NCBI GenBank assembly: GCA_002409525.1
Contig: DHNM01000002.1
Coordinates: 1 to 64,000 of the forward strand
DNA length: 64,000 nucleotides
DNA from: Eubacterium sp. UBA5416
GTDB taxonomy: Bacteria > Bacillota > Clostridia > Lachnospirales > Lachnospiraceae
Reading direction: 5' to 3'
This document shows, piece after piece, positions 26,714-36,763 of the stretch (its first letter is position 1; each line of letters starts with the position of its first letter). The translations under genes were made by a program, and so were the position numbers. The notes beneath the pieces were generated by a model. The model saw only the letters and a list, made by a program, of their open reading frames with translations, was not told where the DNA came from and ran no database searches.

Positions 26714-27595
26714 TCACCCTTTAATTGCTCCGATCATTACACCTTTTTCAAAAAACTTCTGCAAAAACGGATAGACACACATAATCGGCAGACTGCTGAT
26801 TACAATCAAAGAGTATTTCAGCAGCTGATGTACCTGCGGAGAACGTGCCATTTCAATATCCTGCATCATATCTGACTTCTGATTTTCCATTAAGATATTG
26901 CGGAGAACCAGCTGCAGCGGATATTTGGACGGTGTTCTCAGATAAATCGAGGCATTGAACCATGCATTCCAGTGTCCGACTGCATAATAGAGAATCATAA
27001 CTGCCAAAGTCGCTTTGACGAGAGGCAGCATCACCTTACCCAGAATCTGCATATGGCTGGCGCCATCTAATCTTGCAGCTTCCGATAAGGTCTCAGGAAC
27101 CGACAGAAAAGCACTTCGCATAATAATTAAATTGGAAGTACTGACCGCTCCCGGGAGAACAATTGCCCAGACGCTGTCAAGAAGCCCCAGAGATTTAACG
27201 TTCAGATATCCGGGGATCATTCCTCCGGAGAAATACATCGTGATGATGACCAAAATCGTGAACGGCTTCCGCAGCATCAGTTCCCGTCTGGATAATACAT
27301 ATGCGCCAAGTATTGTAAGCACCAGGTTCAGTATCAGCCCGATTCCCAGAATCAGAAATGTATTACCAAATCCAAATAATACCAGCTTATTTTTAAACAC
27401 CATCCGATACCCATCCAGTGTCAGTCTGCCAAGTGGTTTCAAGAGCAGGCCCCCATGCCGCATCAAAGCCTCAGGATTACTTATGGACGCGATAATAACA
27501 AAATAAAATGGATAAAGGCAGGCCACAGCTATCGCTGTCAGGATAATATAATTAAATACCGTAAAAATCCGATACCCTGTACTTTTATCTTTCAT
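26714..27595 (-). CDS. CUT1 ABC sugar permease, LplC/YtcP type
   Basis: The 293-residue inner-membrane subunit has the EAA loop SEAARLDGASHMQILGKVMLPLVK and the C-terminal QKFFEKGVMIGAIKG tail typical of LplC proteins. It pairs with the LplB-type permease encoded 15 bases upstream and with the binding protein at 28596-30251. The operon lacks an ATPase gene. The likely cargo is oligogalacturonate, from its position ahead of PL22 and PL1 (inferred). Confidence 0.93.
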   Translation of the reverse strand: MKDKSTGYRIFTVFNYIILTAIAVACLYPFYFVIIASISNPEALMRHGGLLLKPLGRLTLDGYRMVFKNKLVLFGFGNTFLILGIGLILNLVLTILGAYVLSRRELMLRKPFTILVIITMYFSGGMIPGYLNVKSLGLLDSVWAIVLPGAVSTSNLIIMRSAFLSVPETLSEAARLDGASHMQILGKVMLPLVKATLAVMILYYAVGHWNAWFNASIYLRTPSKYPLQLVLRNILMENQKSDMMQDIEMARSPQVHQLLKYSLIVISSLPIMCVYPFLQKFFEKGVMIGAIKG

Positions 27596-27610
27596 TCTTT
27601 AGACCTCCCC

Positions 27611-28582
27611 TCACCATAGTCCCATGTCCGTGACTTTCTTCGTTATCTTATTCGCCGTTACGACCAGAAACATGTTAATTACCGAGTTGAATAATCCAAC
27701 CGCCGCCGCATAACTCCAGTTTGCCTCCAGAAGACCTTTCCTGTATACATACGTTGAGATAACGTCTGCCGTCTCATAAATTCCAGGATTGTAAAGGAGA
27801 ATAATCTTCTCATGTCCGACGCCCATGATTGATCCAATCCTTAATATCAGCATCATGATAATAGTCATCATAATAGACGGAAGGGTCACATGTATCGTCT
27901 GCTGCCAGCGGTTTGCACCGTCAATTCTGGCCGCCTCATACAGTTCCTGATCCACGCTTGACAGTGCGGACAGATAAATGATGGCGTTCCAGCCGATAGT
28001 CTGCCACAATCCCGATATTACGTAGATTGGCACAAAGTAATTCTTATTGGACAGCATGGAAAGTTTCCCGTTAACCAATCCCATCTGAGAAAACATCTGT
28101 GTGATAAACCCATCGTGATCTACAAACATCCGAACCATCCCGCAGATGACCACCATAGAGATAAAGTGAGGCAGGTATGTAAATGTCTGAAGTGCCCCTT
28201 TATACTTACGATGTCCCACTTCATTGAGCAAAAGTGCCAGGATAATCGGAGCCGGAAACGTAACAAGCAGGTTTGTAATGCTGATTGTCAGCGTGTTGCG
28301 AATCAGCCTTCGGAAATAGACAGAGTTAAAAAAGTCAATAAAATGTTTCATTCCGAAATGATCTGCCCACGGACTTCCCAAAATTCCCTTAAACGGAACA
28401 AATTCCTTGAATGCGATAATCACACCATACATCGGTTTGTAACAGAAAATCAGGTAAAAAAGTAAAACAGGAAGAAACATCAGATAGGCGGACTTATTTT
28501 TCTTAAGATCCTTTTTCAGTCTAACCCAGTAGGAAACTCGCGCCGTATCCGGCGCAGTTCCTTTTGTTTTAGATTTCGTCAT
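27611..28582 (-). CDS. CUT1 ABC sugar permease, LplB/YteP type
   Basis: This protein of about 323 residues is the partner of the permease that follows. The EAA loop is YEAARIDGANRWQQTIHVTLPSIM. I take the ATG at 28582 (residue 24 of the longest frame): a GAGGGGGA site lies five bases before it, and the longer form would overlap the end of the binding-protein gene and add a charged tail that the family does not have. The N-terminal cytoplasmic segment is rich in Lys and Thr. Confidence 0.93.
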   Translation of the reverse strand: MTKSKTKGTAPDTARVSYWVRLKKDLKKNKSAYLMFLPVLLFYLIFCYKPMYGVIIAFKEFVPFKGILGSPWADHFGMKHFIDFFNSVYFRRLIRNTLTISITNLLVTFPAPIILALLLNEVGHRKYKGALQTFTYLPHFISMVVICGMVRMFVDHDGFITQMFSQMGLVNGKLSMLSNKNYFVPIYVISGLWQTIGWNAIIYLSALSSVDQELYEAARIDGANRWQQTIHVTLPSIMMTIIMMLILRIGSIMGVGHEKIILLYNPGIYETADVISTYVYRKGLLEANWSYAAAVGLFNSVINMFLVVTANKITKKVTDMGLW

Positions 28583-28595
28583 GTTGCTCCCCCTC

Positions 28596-30251
28596 TTATC
28601 GTTTGCTATACTCGTCAACCGCACCCTGCAGGATTTCCTGTACTCTGTCAACGCCCATAGATTTTAAGGTATCAACATAGTTATCGTACTGATCAAGAGA
28701 TTCTTCACCGCGGACAAACTTTATGATCATCTCATCGCGATAAGTTGTGAGTTCACTTAACAGGCTGGAATATTCACTGGTATCTTCTGCATTAATCGTG
28801 ACTCTGGGAAGTTTGTATTCTTTGGCATTGTTAGCGATAAATCTTTCCTTCGCTACAGTCTGTCTCTCATCTTCATTATAAGAATACTTTGAGTCAGAGA
28901 CGAACGGCCCGTTTGTATAAGACATAGCATATTCAGCTGTCACCTGCTGGGGCGTCAGACCATCCGGATTATCAAGGACAAGATCGCTGAACTTTAAATC
29001 CCCGTCTTTCAACTCATAGGTCTTTCCCTCAATCCCATAATTGTAAAGCATATGACCTTCATCTGTGTATCCGTAATTCAGAAACTTTGCCACTTCTTCA
29101 GGATTTCTACAGGAATTTGTAATTGCTGTGACAATTCCGACAACATCATTATTATAATGACCATATAATGGAGTATCACCCTTGTTCGCAACAAGGTTTT
29201 TAATTCCTGCCAGAGAATAATCTGCTACATCTTTATTCGTTGATAACAGGTTTCCCATAAATCCACCCACAGCGCCAACAGACGCACCAGCTTTTCCGGT
29301 CAGCATATTTGCCTTAACGGTCTCATCATCAATCGTCGAAAAGTTCGGATCCAGCAGCTCGTCTTCATACAGCTTATTTAACCATGACAGAACGTCTTTA
29401 AACTCTGGCTGCTCATAGCCGATTACCACCTTGCCATCATCAACATAATTATCCGCGCAAACCAGACCAAATGGAGAGGTCACGATACCTCTTTGCAGCA
29501 TTTCTATTAGAGTGTCGCTCTTTAAACAGAAGGGAACCTCTGCCCCTTTCTTCTCCTTGAATGCCTTAAGCAGGTTATAAAACTCATCCGCTGTCTCAGG
29601 GAGTTCGAGTCCAAATTCTTCGCACCAGTCATCGCGAAGAGTCAGTCCATACCCGCCTTTTGCCTCCTCATCTCCTATGATGTAGGCAAAACCATAGATA
29701 CTTCCATCTGATGTCTTAACCTGTTTGAGGATATCCGGCTTCTCGCTGATCGCTTTCCAGTAATCTGGCGCGTTTTCTTTTACAAACTCTTCACTCATCG
29801 GATAAATCAACCCATCCTGGATCGCTTTCTCTTCCCCGCCGTTATAAAATGATTGGAAATTATATGCCAAAACATCAGGCAGTTCCCCAGATGCCAATAG
29901 CAGATTCATAGCCTGATTCCCCTCCACATGAACCATATCCATATCAAAACCTGTCTTTTTTTCCAGTTCTTGTCCAAGCGGCAGAGCATCAAAGGAATCG
30001 TATCGGTCATTCCATGCACCGGCAAGCTTCATACCGTATGTAAATTTTTCTGCGTCTTTCACGGGATATGTCACTTTTCCCATTTCTGATGAAGATGATT
30101 TTGACGATTCACTGGTCGTATTTGTCTTTGTACCAGCATCGGTTTTCGCTGAAGTCTCCTCATTTCCCCCACACCCGGTAAGCATTCCTGCCGCCAGGGC
30201 ACCTGCTGCCAGCAGCGAAATTCCTTTTCTGATTGATTGTTTTGTTTTCAT
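28596..30251 (-). CDS. LplA-type sugar-binding lipoprotein, operon E
   Basis: This lipoprotein of about 551 residues delivers oligosaccharides to the two permeases encoded downstream. The lipobox LTGCG is followed by a Thr/Ser/Lys-rich linker. The real start is the ATG at 30251, with AGGAGGAGAAGG just before it. The longer frame begins 38 codons upstream, inside the preceding terminator and promoter. It is the first gene of the homogalacturonan operon. It shares its family and size with the binding proteins at 3799 and 56962 but is clearly different in sequence, so the three probably hold different pectin fragments. Confidence 0.93.
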   Translation of the reverse strand: MKTKQSIRKGISLLAAGALAAGMLTGCGGNEETSAKTDAGTKTNTTSESSKSSSSEMGKVTYPVKDAEKFTYGMKLAGAWNDRYDSFDALPLGQELEKKTGFDMDMVHVEGNQAMNLLLASGELPDVLAYNFQSFYNGGEEKAIQDGLIYPMSEEFVKENAPDYWKAISEKPDILKQVKTSDGSIYGFAYIIGDEEAKGGYGLTLRDDWCEEFGLELPETADEFYNLLKAFKEKKGAEVPFCLKSDTLIEMLQRGIVTSPFGLVCADNYVDDGKVVIGYEQPEFKDVLSWLNKLYEDELLDPNFSTIDDETVKANMLTGKAGASVGAVGGFMGNLLSTNKDVADYSLAGIKNLVANKGDTPLYGHYNNDVVGIVTAITNSCRNPEEVAKFLNYGYTDEGHMLYNYGIEGKTYELKDGDLKFSDLVLDNPDGLTPQQVTAEYAMSYTNGPFVSDSKYSYNEDERQTVAKERFIANNAKEYKLPRVTINAEDTSEYSSLLSELTTYRDEMIIKFVRGEESLDQYDNYVDTLKSMGVDRVQEILQGAVDEYSKR

Positions 30252-30284
30252 ACCTTCTCCTCCTGGTTTTTTATTTCTAATACC

Positions 30285-30313
30285 ACTATATCTTCCCTTA
30301 TGCAGAATCTGAA
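30285..30313 (-). promoter_or_regulatory. Predicted promoter of operon E
   Basis: On the minus strand TTCAGA (30308-30313) and TATAGT (30285-30290) are 17 bases apart, 34 bases before the binding-protein start. A perfect TTGACA at 30315-30320 lies nearby but with spacing too long for this -10. Confidence 0.45.
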
Positions 30314-30328
30314 GTGTCAAAAGGCAAA

Positions 30329-30363
30329 AAAGAAGGGCAAAATGTATCTCTAACCCTTCTTTC
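30329..30363 (-). terminator. Terminator of the membrane AraC gene
   Basis: On the minus strand AAGAAGGG pairs with CCCTTCTT across a loop of about 15 bases and is followed by a run of T. It separates the regulator gene from operon E, so the two have their own promoters. Confidence 0.75.
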
Positions 30364-30420
30364 ATACATTTTGTCCTTTTGCTTTTACATAATGTCCGGG
30401 GAGAAAAGATCCCCTTTGTA

Positions 30421-32739
30421 TCATATCAAATTTTTATAATCCGCCGACGTCATACCGATCGCTTTGCGAAAGTTTCTGCGGAATGTTCTGGAATTCGCAT
30501 ATCCGACTGCTCCAGTGATTTCTTCTATCGTCATATCAGTGGTTGTTAAAAGCTTCTTCGCATGTTCAATTCTGACATCATTAATATAATCCAGCAGATT
30601 TACTCCTGCCTGTTCTTTGAATATCCGTGACATATAGCGCGGAGTAATCTTCATCTCATCTGCGATCGCGGATATATTCACATTACTGTCACTGTAGTGT
30701 TCCTTTACAAATTCTTTGATGGCAGAAGAAAGCATACCTGATTCCTTACTGTCCTGATCAACCGCCCTACAGACCAGACGCAGGAAATCAAAGAATTCAG
30801 TTTGCAGGCCACTTAAAGTCTCGGAAGTCCTCATTTTTCTCAATACTGCCCAGACAGCATCCTCCTGAACTTCTCCGTCACGAATCAGATCCTGAGATAA
30901 CATCAGAACATGATTAACAATAGCCAGCACATAATAGAGATTTGCGTTAAAAGTTTTCCCGGAGTCTTTCAATTCTTCAAACAATTCTATGCTGATCTCT
31001 TTCCCGCGGACAATGTCTGCCGCCCTTGCCACCTCTCCAAACTTCTTTCCATAATATTCGAGCCGTCCGATAGATGTAACATCTACCTTATCCACCATCT
31101 CTGCCTGTATTACACCATCCGGCTGTGTGTAATAACGTTGTTCATTCGTCTCAGTGATCTCTGCATAAGCCGATTCCACATAATCAAAAATATCAAAGAT
31201 CTCTCCAATTGTTACCGCCAGATCAGCTTCCAGACGTTTCTGGAAGAAATCATTCAGCCACAGAAATTTCTCCATACTGACATACTGCCACTCTTCCTCC
31301 CGGCCCGGATCAATAAAGAAAAGAAACACGAGAAGCATATCATCCTGTGTCTTCAAATATTGAAATTTGTTATCGAAAAGTTCCTTTGTAATATTGTCAA
31401 CTAAAAAGGATAGCATTTCCTGATCTGTAGTAATCTTGGAAGCCGGACCTTTCTCCGTATTTTGCATACTTACCGTGACAAAGGCAAAGTGTTTTTCTCT
31501 ATAGTGAGATCCCAGCAATTCTTCTTCGCCAAGTTTTCTGAAGAAGTTTGTTTTTCCTTTCATAATTGAGAGGAGGCCTAACTCACGGTCATATTCACGG
31601 CGCTTTTCCATTGAATCCTGCATTACCTGGTTTTCTCGATATAGGTTTAGAAGATTTTTTTCAACTACAGTAAACTCATCTTCCTGATCTTCCGCCCGCT
31701 CTGGCAGGATTTCGATCAACTGACGAACCGGGCGATAATTTCTCCTTTGCAGTATAATCACGGCTGCCACTCCAATCACGGTCCCAGTCAATACGACAAG
31801 TAAATTGATATTGCGATTTCTTGTCACCTCCGACATAAATGTCTTTTTTGGCATACACGCAATAAATTTCCATCCTGTGATATCTGAACTTGTGCTGGCT
31901 CCCACGTACTGTTCCTCTCCGACTTCAAAGTAAAGGTTCCCTTTTTCGCTTTTCGATTTCACACGTGTTTTAAACTTATCTGTATCAAGTTTCAATTTCT
32001 CCCCGTACTGACCAAGAACATGATTATTCTCATCCAATATCAGAATACTGTTTCCGAGATTTGCTTCATTTTTCATCAACTGCTCGATAAACTTTATAGA
32101 CATGGAGACCATCAGGTATCCGGAATATTGCTCGCCTGACTCTGGCAGCGGTAGTGCGTAAACCAGATTTTCTTTCCCGTACTTTTTATAACTCATCGTC
32201 TTTGAGATTCGAAATCCATTTTTATCAACTGACAGCTGTTGTCTTAAAGTGTCTAAATCTACAGCAATCCTGCCTCTGGATAGCATCGTATTATGTATAT
32301 AGCTAAGCTGATTCGCCGTGCTTGATGTAATCAGATAATCCCTGTCTTTCAGATATATCATCACCTCAATATCAGGATTAGCACATTGAAACAATCGCAT
32401 GCTTTTATAACAGTCACGCATCTGCCTGTGAAAGACCTCATCATTTCCGGTGCTGAAAGCATACAGAGAATAATCCGGATTCATAAGGTAATAATTAGCC
32501 GTCTCCAGAATATCGTCCATTTGGTTATCGATGTTGTACTTTATATTCTGCAGTACAAAGTCGTTCACCTGGTTGATTTTTCGCTCTACCAGGTTTTTAT
32601 TGATGAGAAAATTAATCATCGCACACAAAATCGGTATCATTAATGTAATACATCCCAAGATAATCCATCTGTAGAGAGTACTGTATCTTCTTGCAGACAC
32701 CCTCTTTGCAAACCTTCCTTTCATATATGCCCCTGTCAT
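30421..32739 (-). CDS. Membrane-spanning AraC-family regulator, operon E
   Basis: The 772-residue one-component regulator has a first membrane segment near residues 28-48, an extracellular sensing region of about 260 residues, a second membrane segment near 312-330, a cytoplasmic linker, and a C-terminal AraC DNA-binding domain (about 670-772; ISAIADEMKITPRYMSRIFKEQAG and IEEITGAVGYANSRTFRRNF). This is the YesS/YtdP layout, in which an outside or membrane-proximal signal controls a DNA-bound protein directly. It precedes the homogalacturonan operon and probably switches it on. GGGGGAGG lies before the ATG, and a good promoter lies 80-110 bases upstream. Confidence 0.92.
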   Translation of the reverse strand: MTGAYMKGRFAKRVSARRYSTLYRWIILGCITLMIPILCAMINFLINKNLVERKINQVNDFVLQNIKYNIDNQMDDILETANYYLMNPDYSLYAFSTGNDEVFHRQMRDCYKSMRLFQCANPDIEVMIYLKDRDYLITSSTANQLSYIHNTMLSRGRIAVDLDTLRQQLSVDKNGFRISKTMSYKKYGKENLVYALPLPESGEQYSGYLMVSMSIKFIEQLMKNEANLGNSILILDENNHVLGQYGEKLKLDTDKFKTRVKSKSEKGNLYFEVGEEQYVGASTSSDITGWKFIACMPKKTFMSEVTRNRNINLLVVLTGTVIGVAAVIILQRRNYRPVRQLIEILPERAEDQEDEFTVVEKNLLNLYRENQVMQDSMEKRREYDRELGLLSIMKGKTNFFRKLGEEELLGSHYREKHFAFVTVSMQNTEKGPASKITTDQEMLSFLVDNITKELFDNKFQYLKTQDDMLLVFLFFIDPGREEEWQYVSMEKFLWLNDFFQKRLEADLAVTIGEIFDIFDYVESAYAEITETNEQRYYTQPDGVIQAEMVDKVDVTSIGRLEYYGKKFGEVARAADIVRGKEISIELFEELKDSGKTFNANLYYVLAIVNHVLMLSQDLIRDGEVQEDAVWAVLRKMRTSETLSGLQTEFFDFLRLVCRAVDQDSKESGMLSSAIKEFVKEHYSDSNVNISAIADEMKITPRYMSRIFKEQAGVNLLDYINDVRIEHAKKLLTTTDMTIEEITGAVGYANSRTFRRNFRKAIGMTSADYKNLI

Positions 32740-32825
32740 TTAGTTTTATCCTCCCCCACTTAAACCTTATGATCTTGCAAAACAGTGACCCATATTTCGT
32801 AATATCATGCATTTCAATTGTATAT

Positions 32826-32854
32826 ATAATACTATGGTATTGGCTTTGTTTCAA
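32826..32854 (-). promoter_or_regulatory. Promoter of the membrane AraC gene (operon E)
   Basis: TTGAAA (32849-32854) and TATTAT (32826-32831) on the minus strand are separated by exactly 17 bases. This is one of the best sigma-A matches in the window. Confidence 0.65.
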
Positions 32855-32973
32855 TAATCATTGTTATTTATTTCATAAAAATGGCAAAAAGAAGGATTTC
32901 TACAGGCGCTTTTCATTTCCTGCAAAAATCTTTCTCTCAAATATATGTCATTTCTTTTCCGGCAAGCTATACA

Positions 32974-33042
32974 TTATATCGCCGTATATCCGCCGTCTAC
33001 CTTCATATTGACACCTGTTACATATCCGGAAGCACATCTTAA
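32974..33042 (-). pseudogene. C-terminal remnant of a short-chain dehydrogenase gene
   Basis: The minus strand encodes SGYVTGVNMKVDGGYTAI followed by a stop, which is the classic C-terminal end of a short-chain dehydrogenase/reductase (YVTG then VDGG). Only about 22 codons are recognisable. Upstream in the same frame the similarity fades after a few residues. The rest of the gene has been deleted. Substrate and subfamily cannot be decided. Dehydrogenases of this superfamily, such as KduD, belong to pectin pathways, but this end is generic. Confidence 0.7.
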
Positions 33043-33221
33043 TAAAATCTTTCGATTTACACAACATTTCTTTCACTCTTATCTGATATGATAGTTTTCG
33101 TTAAAAAATGGCATGCTAATAAATGATACAGCTCAATAGGCTGAGTTTTGAATATCTGCAAGATTATAGACGCACGATACTATGAGAGGAATAAGTGCTG
33201 ATGCACTTTACTGGGTGATAT

Positions 33222-35789
33222 ATGACGAACCAAAAACGAGATAATATTCCATGGATACTGGGTGTATTCTTCTGCTTTTTATGCTGGCTTTTTGTAAGGC
33301 ACGGGATCTTCGGATCTATGGTGGACTGGATCAGCCAGCACAGTGTATTCCCGGATTATTTTCGCCGGTTATTCTACGAAACCGGGAAGTTGCTTCCGGA
33401 CTTCGCACCAAATATCGGTGGCGGGCAGAATATCTACAACTTTTCCTATTACGGACTCTACAGTCCTGTTGTCCTGTTCTCTTACCTACTGCCATTTGTA
33501 AAAATGGGAACCTACATTATGGTAAGCAGTGTTGTCTGCTACGTTCTATCAATTGTACTCTTTTATCTGTGGATACGCGGAAAATGTAATAACAAGTGGA
33601 CTGCCGCTGCAATTGCCTGCATGTTCGGTCTTTCGGCACCTCTTCTGTATCAGTCATATAATCAGCTGATGTTTGTAGACTACATGATGTTTCTGATCAT
33701 CGCCCTGATCGGTACCGATCAGTACCTGGAAGATAAAAAGAGCGGTCTGTTAATCCTGGGTACTTTTCTCATGATCATGACGAGTTTTTATTTCAGTATC
33801 GGAGGACTGATCGCTCTGATCTGTTATGGAAGTTCGACCTATCTGGTCAAGGAAAAAGATCTGACATCACGCAGATTTTTTTCCTGTGCACTGGGATATG
33901 TATACCGGCTTGGTATCGCCGTCCTCATGAGTGGGATTCTTCTGATTCCGACTGCATATACACTGGACAGCGGAAGAAAGCAGCCACTTCGCTTAAAACT
34001 GCAGTGGCTGATCCCGGAATTTAAACCGGCCAGATTTATGTACAGTCCCTATGGCCTGGGCTTATCCGCGTTTGGAGTCACGGTTCTGATCACAGGTTTA
34101 TTCTACAAAGGATGGAGAGAAAAGCTTCTCTCCGCTGAGCTGCTGATTCTGCTTGGCATACCTGTCTTCGGATACCTGCTGAATGGCGGTCTCTATGACA
34201 AAGACAAGGTATTCATTCCTTTTCTCCCGGTAATCTGCTATCTGACGGTCATTTATCTGGAAAAGATAAGGCAGCAGAAGATGAAACTGTGGTTTTTCAT
34301 AATCCCGTACCTGATCACCATCGCCCTGATCTATTTCAGTCGGTTTGATATCAGATATGAGCACAGCTGGACTTACTCCGTAATCGAGGCAGTGATCATG
34401 CTCAGCGTATTCCTGATCTGTATGTATTATAAACGCACGGATCTCCTTCCGGCTCTCACATGCATTGTATTGTTCGTCGTCGGATATGGAATCAGCGTAG
34501 AGTCAGACATCATAGTTCCGAAAGAATTCTATCGGAGTGTGACCTCAGACTCTTACAAACAGGCGGTCAGAATGACGGCAAAACAGGATTCCTCAATGTA
34601 CCGCATGGAGCAATTTGGAAATGCAGACACGGGCAAGGCGAATCTAAACCGAATTCACGATATTCATCAGCACATCGCAAGTTTATATTCGTCTTCCTAC
34701 AATGCAGACTATCAGGAATTTCGCGATCATACCTTCCGGTTAAATGAACCTTTCCGGAATGATATGATGCAGCCGGCAACCGACAATCCACTGTTTCTGC
34801 GCTTTATGGGTGTCAGATATCTGATCACGGATATTCCGCCTGTAGATTATAAACCCGTCTTTCGGGAAAAGGAAGCAGCTGTCTGGAAGAATGAACATGC
34901 AGCACCAGTCATCTATGCCTCAAACCAGCTGATGTCGGAAGACAGCTATAAGAAACTGGCATTTCCGCAGAATGAAACCGCTCTTTTGCAGGCGGCTGTT
35001 GTCCCGGGAAAAAAAGTGAAACCTGCCAAGATAGAGAATTTTTTCGAACCGTCCGGTCTTACCCTGCCGCTCGTAAGCGAAGAGCATCTTCGAATTTTTC
35101 CCGCAAAGGATGGAAATGGTTATGAAATTGCAGCAGACCAGAACACGAAAATCAAAGCAAGTATCACTCCGGATGCCAAAAACGATCTCCTGGCTCTCGA
35201 TTTCTCTGTCAGGAATCACAGACCAAATGAGAACATGTATATAAAACTGTCGCACCAGGCAAACCGTCTCTCTTCTGAAGAGCATTCCTATGCGAACCAC
35301 AACGAGAATTTCACCTACGTTGTCTCCGTTGAACCGGGTACAGATACGGTCAGCATGACCCTTGGAAAAGGAAGGTACCAGATTTATAATATGAAAGCTT
35401 ACCGCGGTCTCTCGGAGAGTTTAAATGACACAGGCCTTTATCAGAATACGTTTGAGCCTGATCAGAAATCCAAAAATGACATGACAGATAACACAATTTC
35501 CGGTAGTATTGAGGCCGCACAGGGAAGCTGGCTTATCACCAGCATTCCCTACGATCAGGGATTCACCATTCTGGTGGACGGCAAAAAGGTTCCCGATCAG
35601 AAAGTAAACACCGCATTTTTAGGGTGCAGACTTCCTGTGGGAAACCATAAGATAACGATCACCTATCATGCTCCCGGATTAAACGCCGGCACCTGTGTGA
35701 GCATGCTTGGAACTTTGCTGTTTCTTATACTGCTCACGGTCTGGCACTATAAAAATAATAAGAACTTTATCTACTCCGAAGAGGAATGA
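33222..35789 (+). CDS. YfhO-family multi-pass membrane protein
   Basis: This 855-residue protein has about a dozen N-terminal membrane segments, the FAPNIGGGQNIYNFSYYGLYSP motif near residue 62 and a large C-terminal extracytoplasmic beta-rich region before a last membrane helix. These are marks of the YfhO family, thought to be GT-C type glycosyltransferases that decorate teichoic acids or other surface polymers. A weak GGGTGAT site precedes the ATG. Its 3' end overlaps the convergent Opp ATPase gene by 19 bases. It has no obvious link to pectin and may be a neighbour by chance. Confidence 0.88.
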   Translation: MTNQKRDNIPWILGVFFCFLCWLFVRHGIFGSMVDWISQHSVFPDYFRRLFYETGKLLPDFAPNIGGGQNIYNFSYYGLYSPVVLFSYLLPFVKMGTYIMVSSVVCYVLSIVLFYLWIRGKCNNKWTAAAIACMFGLSAPLLYQSYNQLMFVDYMMFLIIALIGTDQYLEDKKSGLLILGTFLMIMTSFYFSIGGLIALICYGSSTYLVKEKDLTSRRFFSCALGYVYRLGIAVLMSGILLIPTAYTLDSGRKQPLRLKLQWLIPEFKPARFMYSPYGLGLSAFGVTVLITGLFYKGWREKLLSAELLILLGIPVFGYLLNGGLYDKDKVFIPFLPVICYLTVIYLEKIRQQKMKLWFFIIPYLITIALIYFSRFDIRYEHSWTYSVIEAVIMLSVFLICMYYKRTDLLPALTCIVLFVVGYGISVESDIIVPKEFYRSVTSDSYKQAVRMTAKQDSSMYRMEQFGNADTGKANLNRIHDIHQHIASLYSSSYNADYQEFRDHTFRLNEPFRNDMMQPATDNPLFLRFMGVRYLITDIPPVDYKPVFREKEAAVWKNEHAAPVIYASNQLMSEDSYKKLAFPQNETALLQAAVVPGKKVKPAKIENFFEPSGLTLPLVSEEHLRIFPAKDGNGYEIAADQNTKIKASITPDAKNDLLALDFSVRNHRPNENMYIKLSHQANRLSSEEHSYANHNENFTYVVSVEPGTDTVSMTLGKGRYQIYNMKAYRGLSESLNDTGLYQNTFEPDQKSKNDMTDNTISGSIEAAQGSWLITSIPYDQGFTILVDGKKVPDQKVNTAFLGCRLPVGNHKITITYHAPGLNAGTCVSMLGTLLFLILLTVWHYKNNKNFIYSEEE

Positions 35790-36763
35790 TCAAAGCTGGC
35801 GAGCGGATGCCAGCACAATACCTGCCGTCCGCAGCCTTTTTTCATATCCGGCCTTTTTTTGCGGCATTCCTCTGTCACATAAGGACACCTGGGCGAGAAG
35901 CGGCATCCCATAAGAGAATATTCTTTCTCTTCTTCACCCGGAAGTGTCAGTTCCTCCTCCCATTTATCACCGATTCTTGGAACCGCATCCAGCAGCAGCC
36001 TGGTATAGGGATGAGCCGGATGATCCATGATCTGACTCGCCTCCCCGTATTCGATCAGGCAGCCCCGGTAGATTGTGGCGATAAAGTCGGATACGTAGTA
36101 AGCAGTCGACAGGTCATGGGTGACATAGATAAAAGAAACATGATATTGATCCTTTAACTCTTTAAAGAGGTTGACGATGTTCATCTTCATGGATGCGTCA
36201 ATTGCCGCAACCGGTTCATCCGCGATGATCAGTTTCGGGCGTGTAATCAAAGCCCGGGCTATAGAGATTCGCTGCAGCTCCCCTCCGGAAAACTGTGCGG
36301 GGTATTTTCCCCGTATAACCGAAAGTGACATTCCAACACTGTGCAGAGTCTCATCGATCAGAGCTTCCGCTTTCTGTCTGTCTTTACAGATACCAAGACG
36401 TATTGCTGTATTGAACAGATAGCTGTCTACAGACTTTCGCATGGAAAACGTTTCATATGGATTTTGAAAGATTGGCTGTACATCCAGTCGAAACTGCCTT
36501 GGATCATATTCTTTTTTGTCCGAGTAGGATTTTCCATCAAGCCGGATCTCGCCCCGGTCTGCCTGATACATGCGAAGAATCATCTTGCAGAGCGTTGTTT
36601 TTCCACATCCGGATTCTCCGACCAGAGATAAGATCACAGGTTCTTCTGCATCAATATCCAAAGAGACATCATCCACCGCCACCAGTTTTTTTCTGCTTAA
36701 CATACCGCCAATTCGAAATACTTTACTCACATTTTTTAGTTCCAGGAGTTTTTCCGACATCAC
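35771..36763 (-). CDS. Opp/Dpp-type ABC transporter ATPase (OppF-like)
   Basis: The 330-residue ATPase has Walker A GESGCGKTT, signature SGGELQRISIARAL, Walker B LIIADEPVAAID and the C-terminal cysteine block CRFSPRCPYVTEEC found in oligopeptide-type ATPases, some of which bind an iron-sulfur cluster. It overlaps the OppD-like gene by four bases (ATGA). The complete cluster of binding protein, two permeases and two ATPases makes this the only transporter in the window with its own ATPases. Confidence 0.95.
   Translation of the reverse strand: MMSEKLLELKNVSKVFRIGGMLSRKKLVAVDDVSLDIDAEEPVILSLVGESGCGKTTLCKMILRMYQADRGEIRLDGKSYSDKKEYDPRQFRLDVQPIFQNPYETFSMRKSVDSYLFNTAIRLGICKDRQKAEALIDETLHSVGMSLSVIRGKYPAQFSGGELQRISIARALITRPKLIIADEPVAAIDASMKMNIVNLFKELKDQYHVSFIYVTHDLSTAYYVSDFIATIYRGCLIEYGEASQIMDHPAHPYTRLLLDAVPRIGDKWEEELTLPGEEEKEYSLMGCRFSPRCPYVTEECRKKRPDMKKGCGRQVLCWHPLASFDHSSSE

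Noticed and set aside
28583..28651. Longer N terminus for the LplB-type permease of operon E
   Set aside because: It would overlap the end of the binding-protein gene, while a good ribosome binding site stands directly before the ATG at 28582.
30252..30365. Longer N terminus for the operon E binding lipoprotein
   Set aside because: The extra 38 codons run through a terminator and promoter and would put a second hydrophobic segment before a normal lipoprotein signal peptide.
32612..32854. 80-residue minus-strand frame overlapping the start of the membrane AraC gene
   Set aside because: It covers the promoter and start of a well-supported gene in another frame and has no family pattern.
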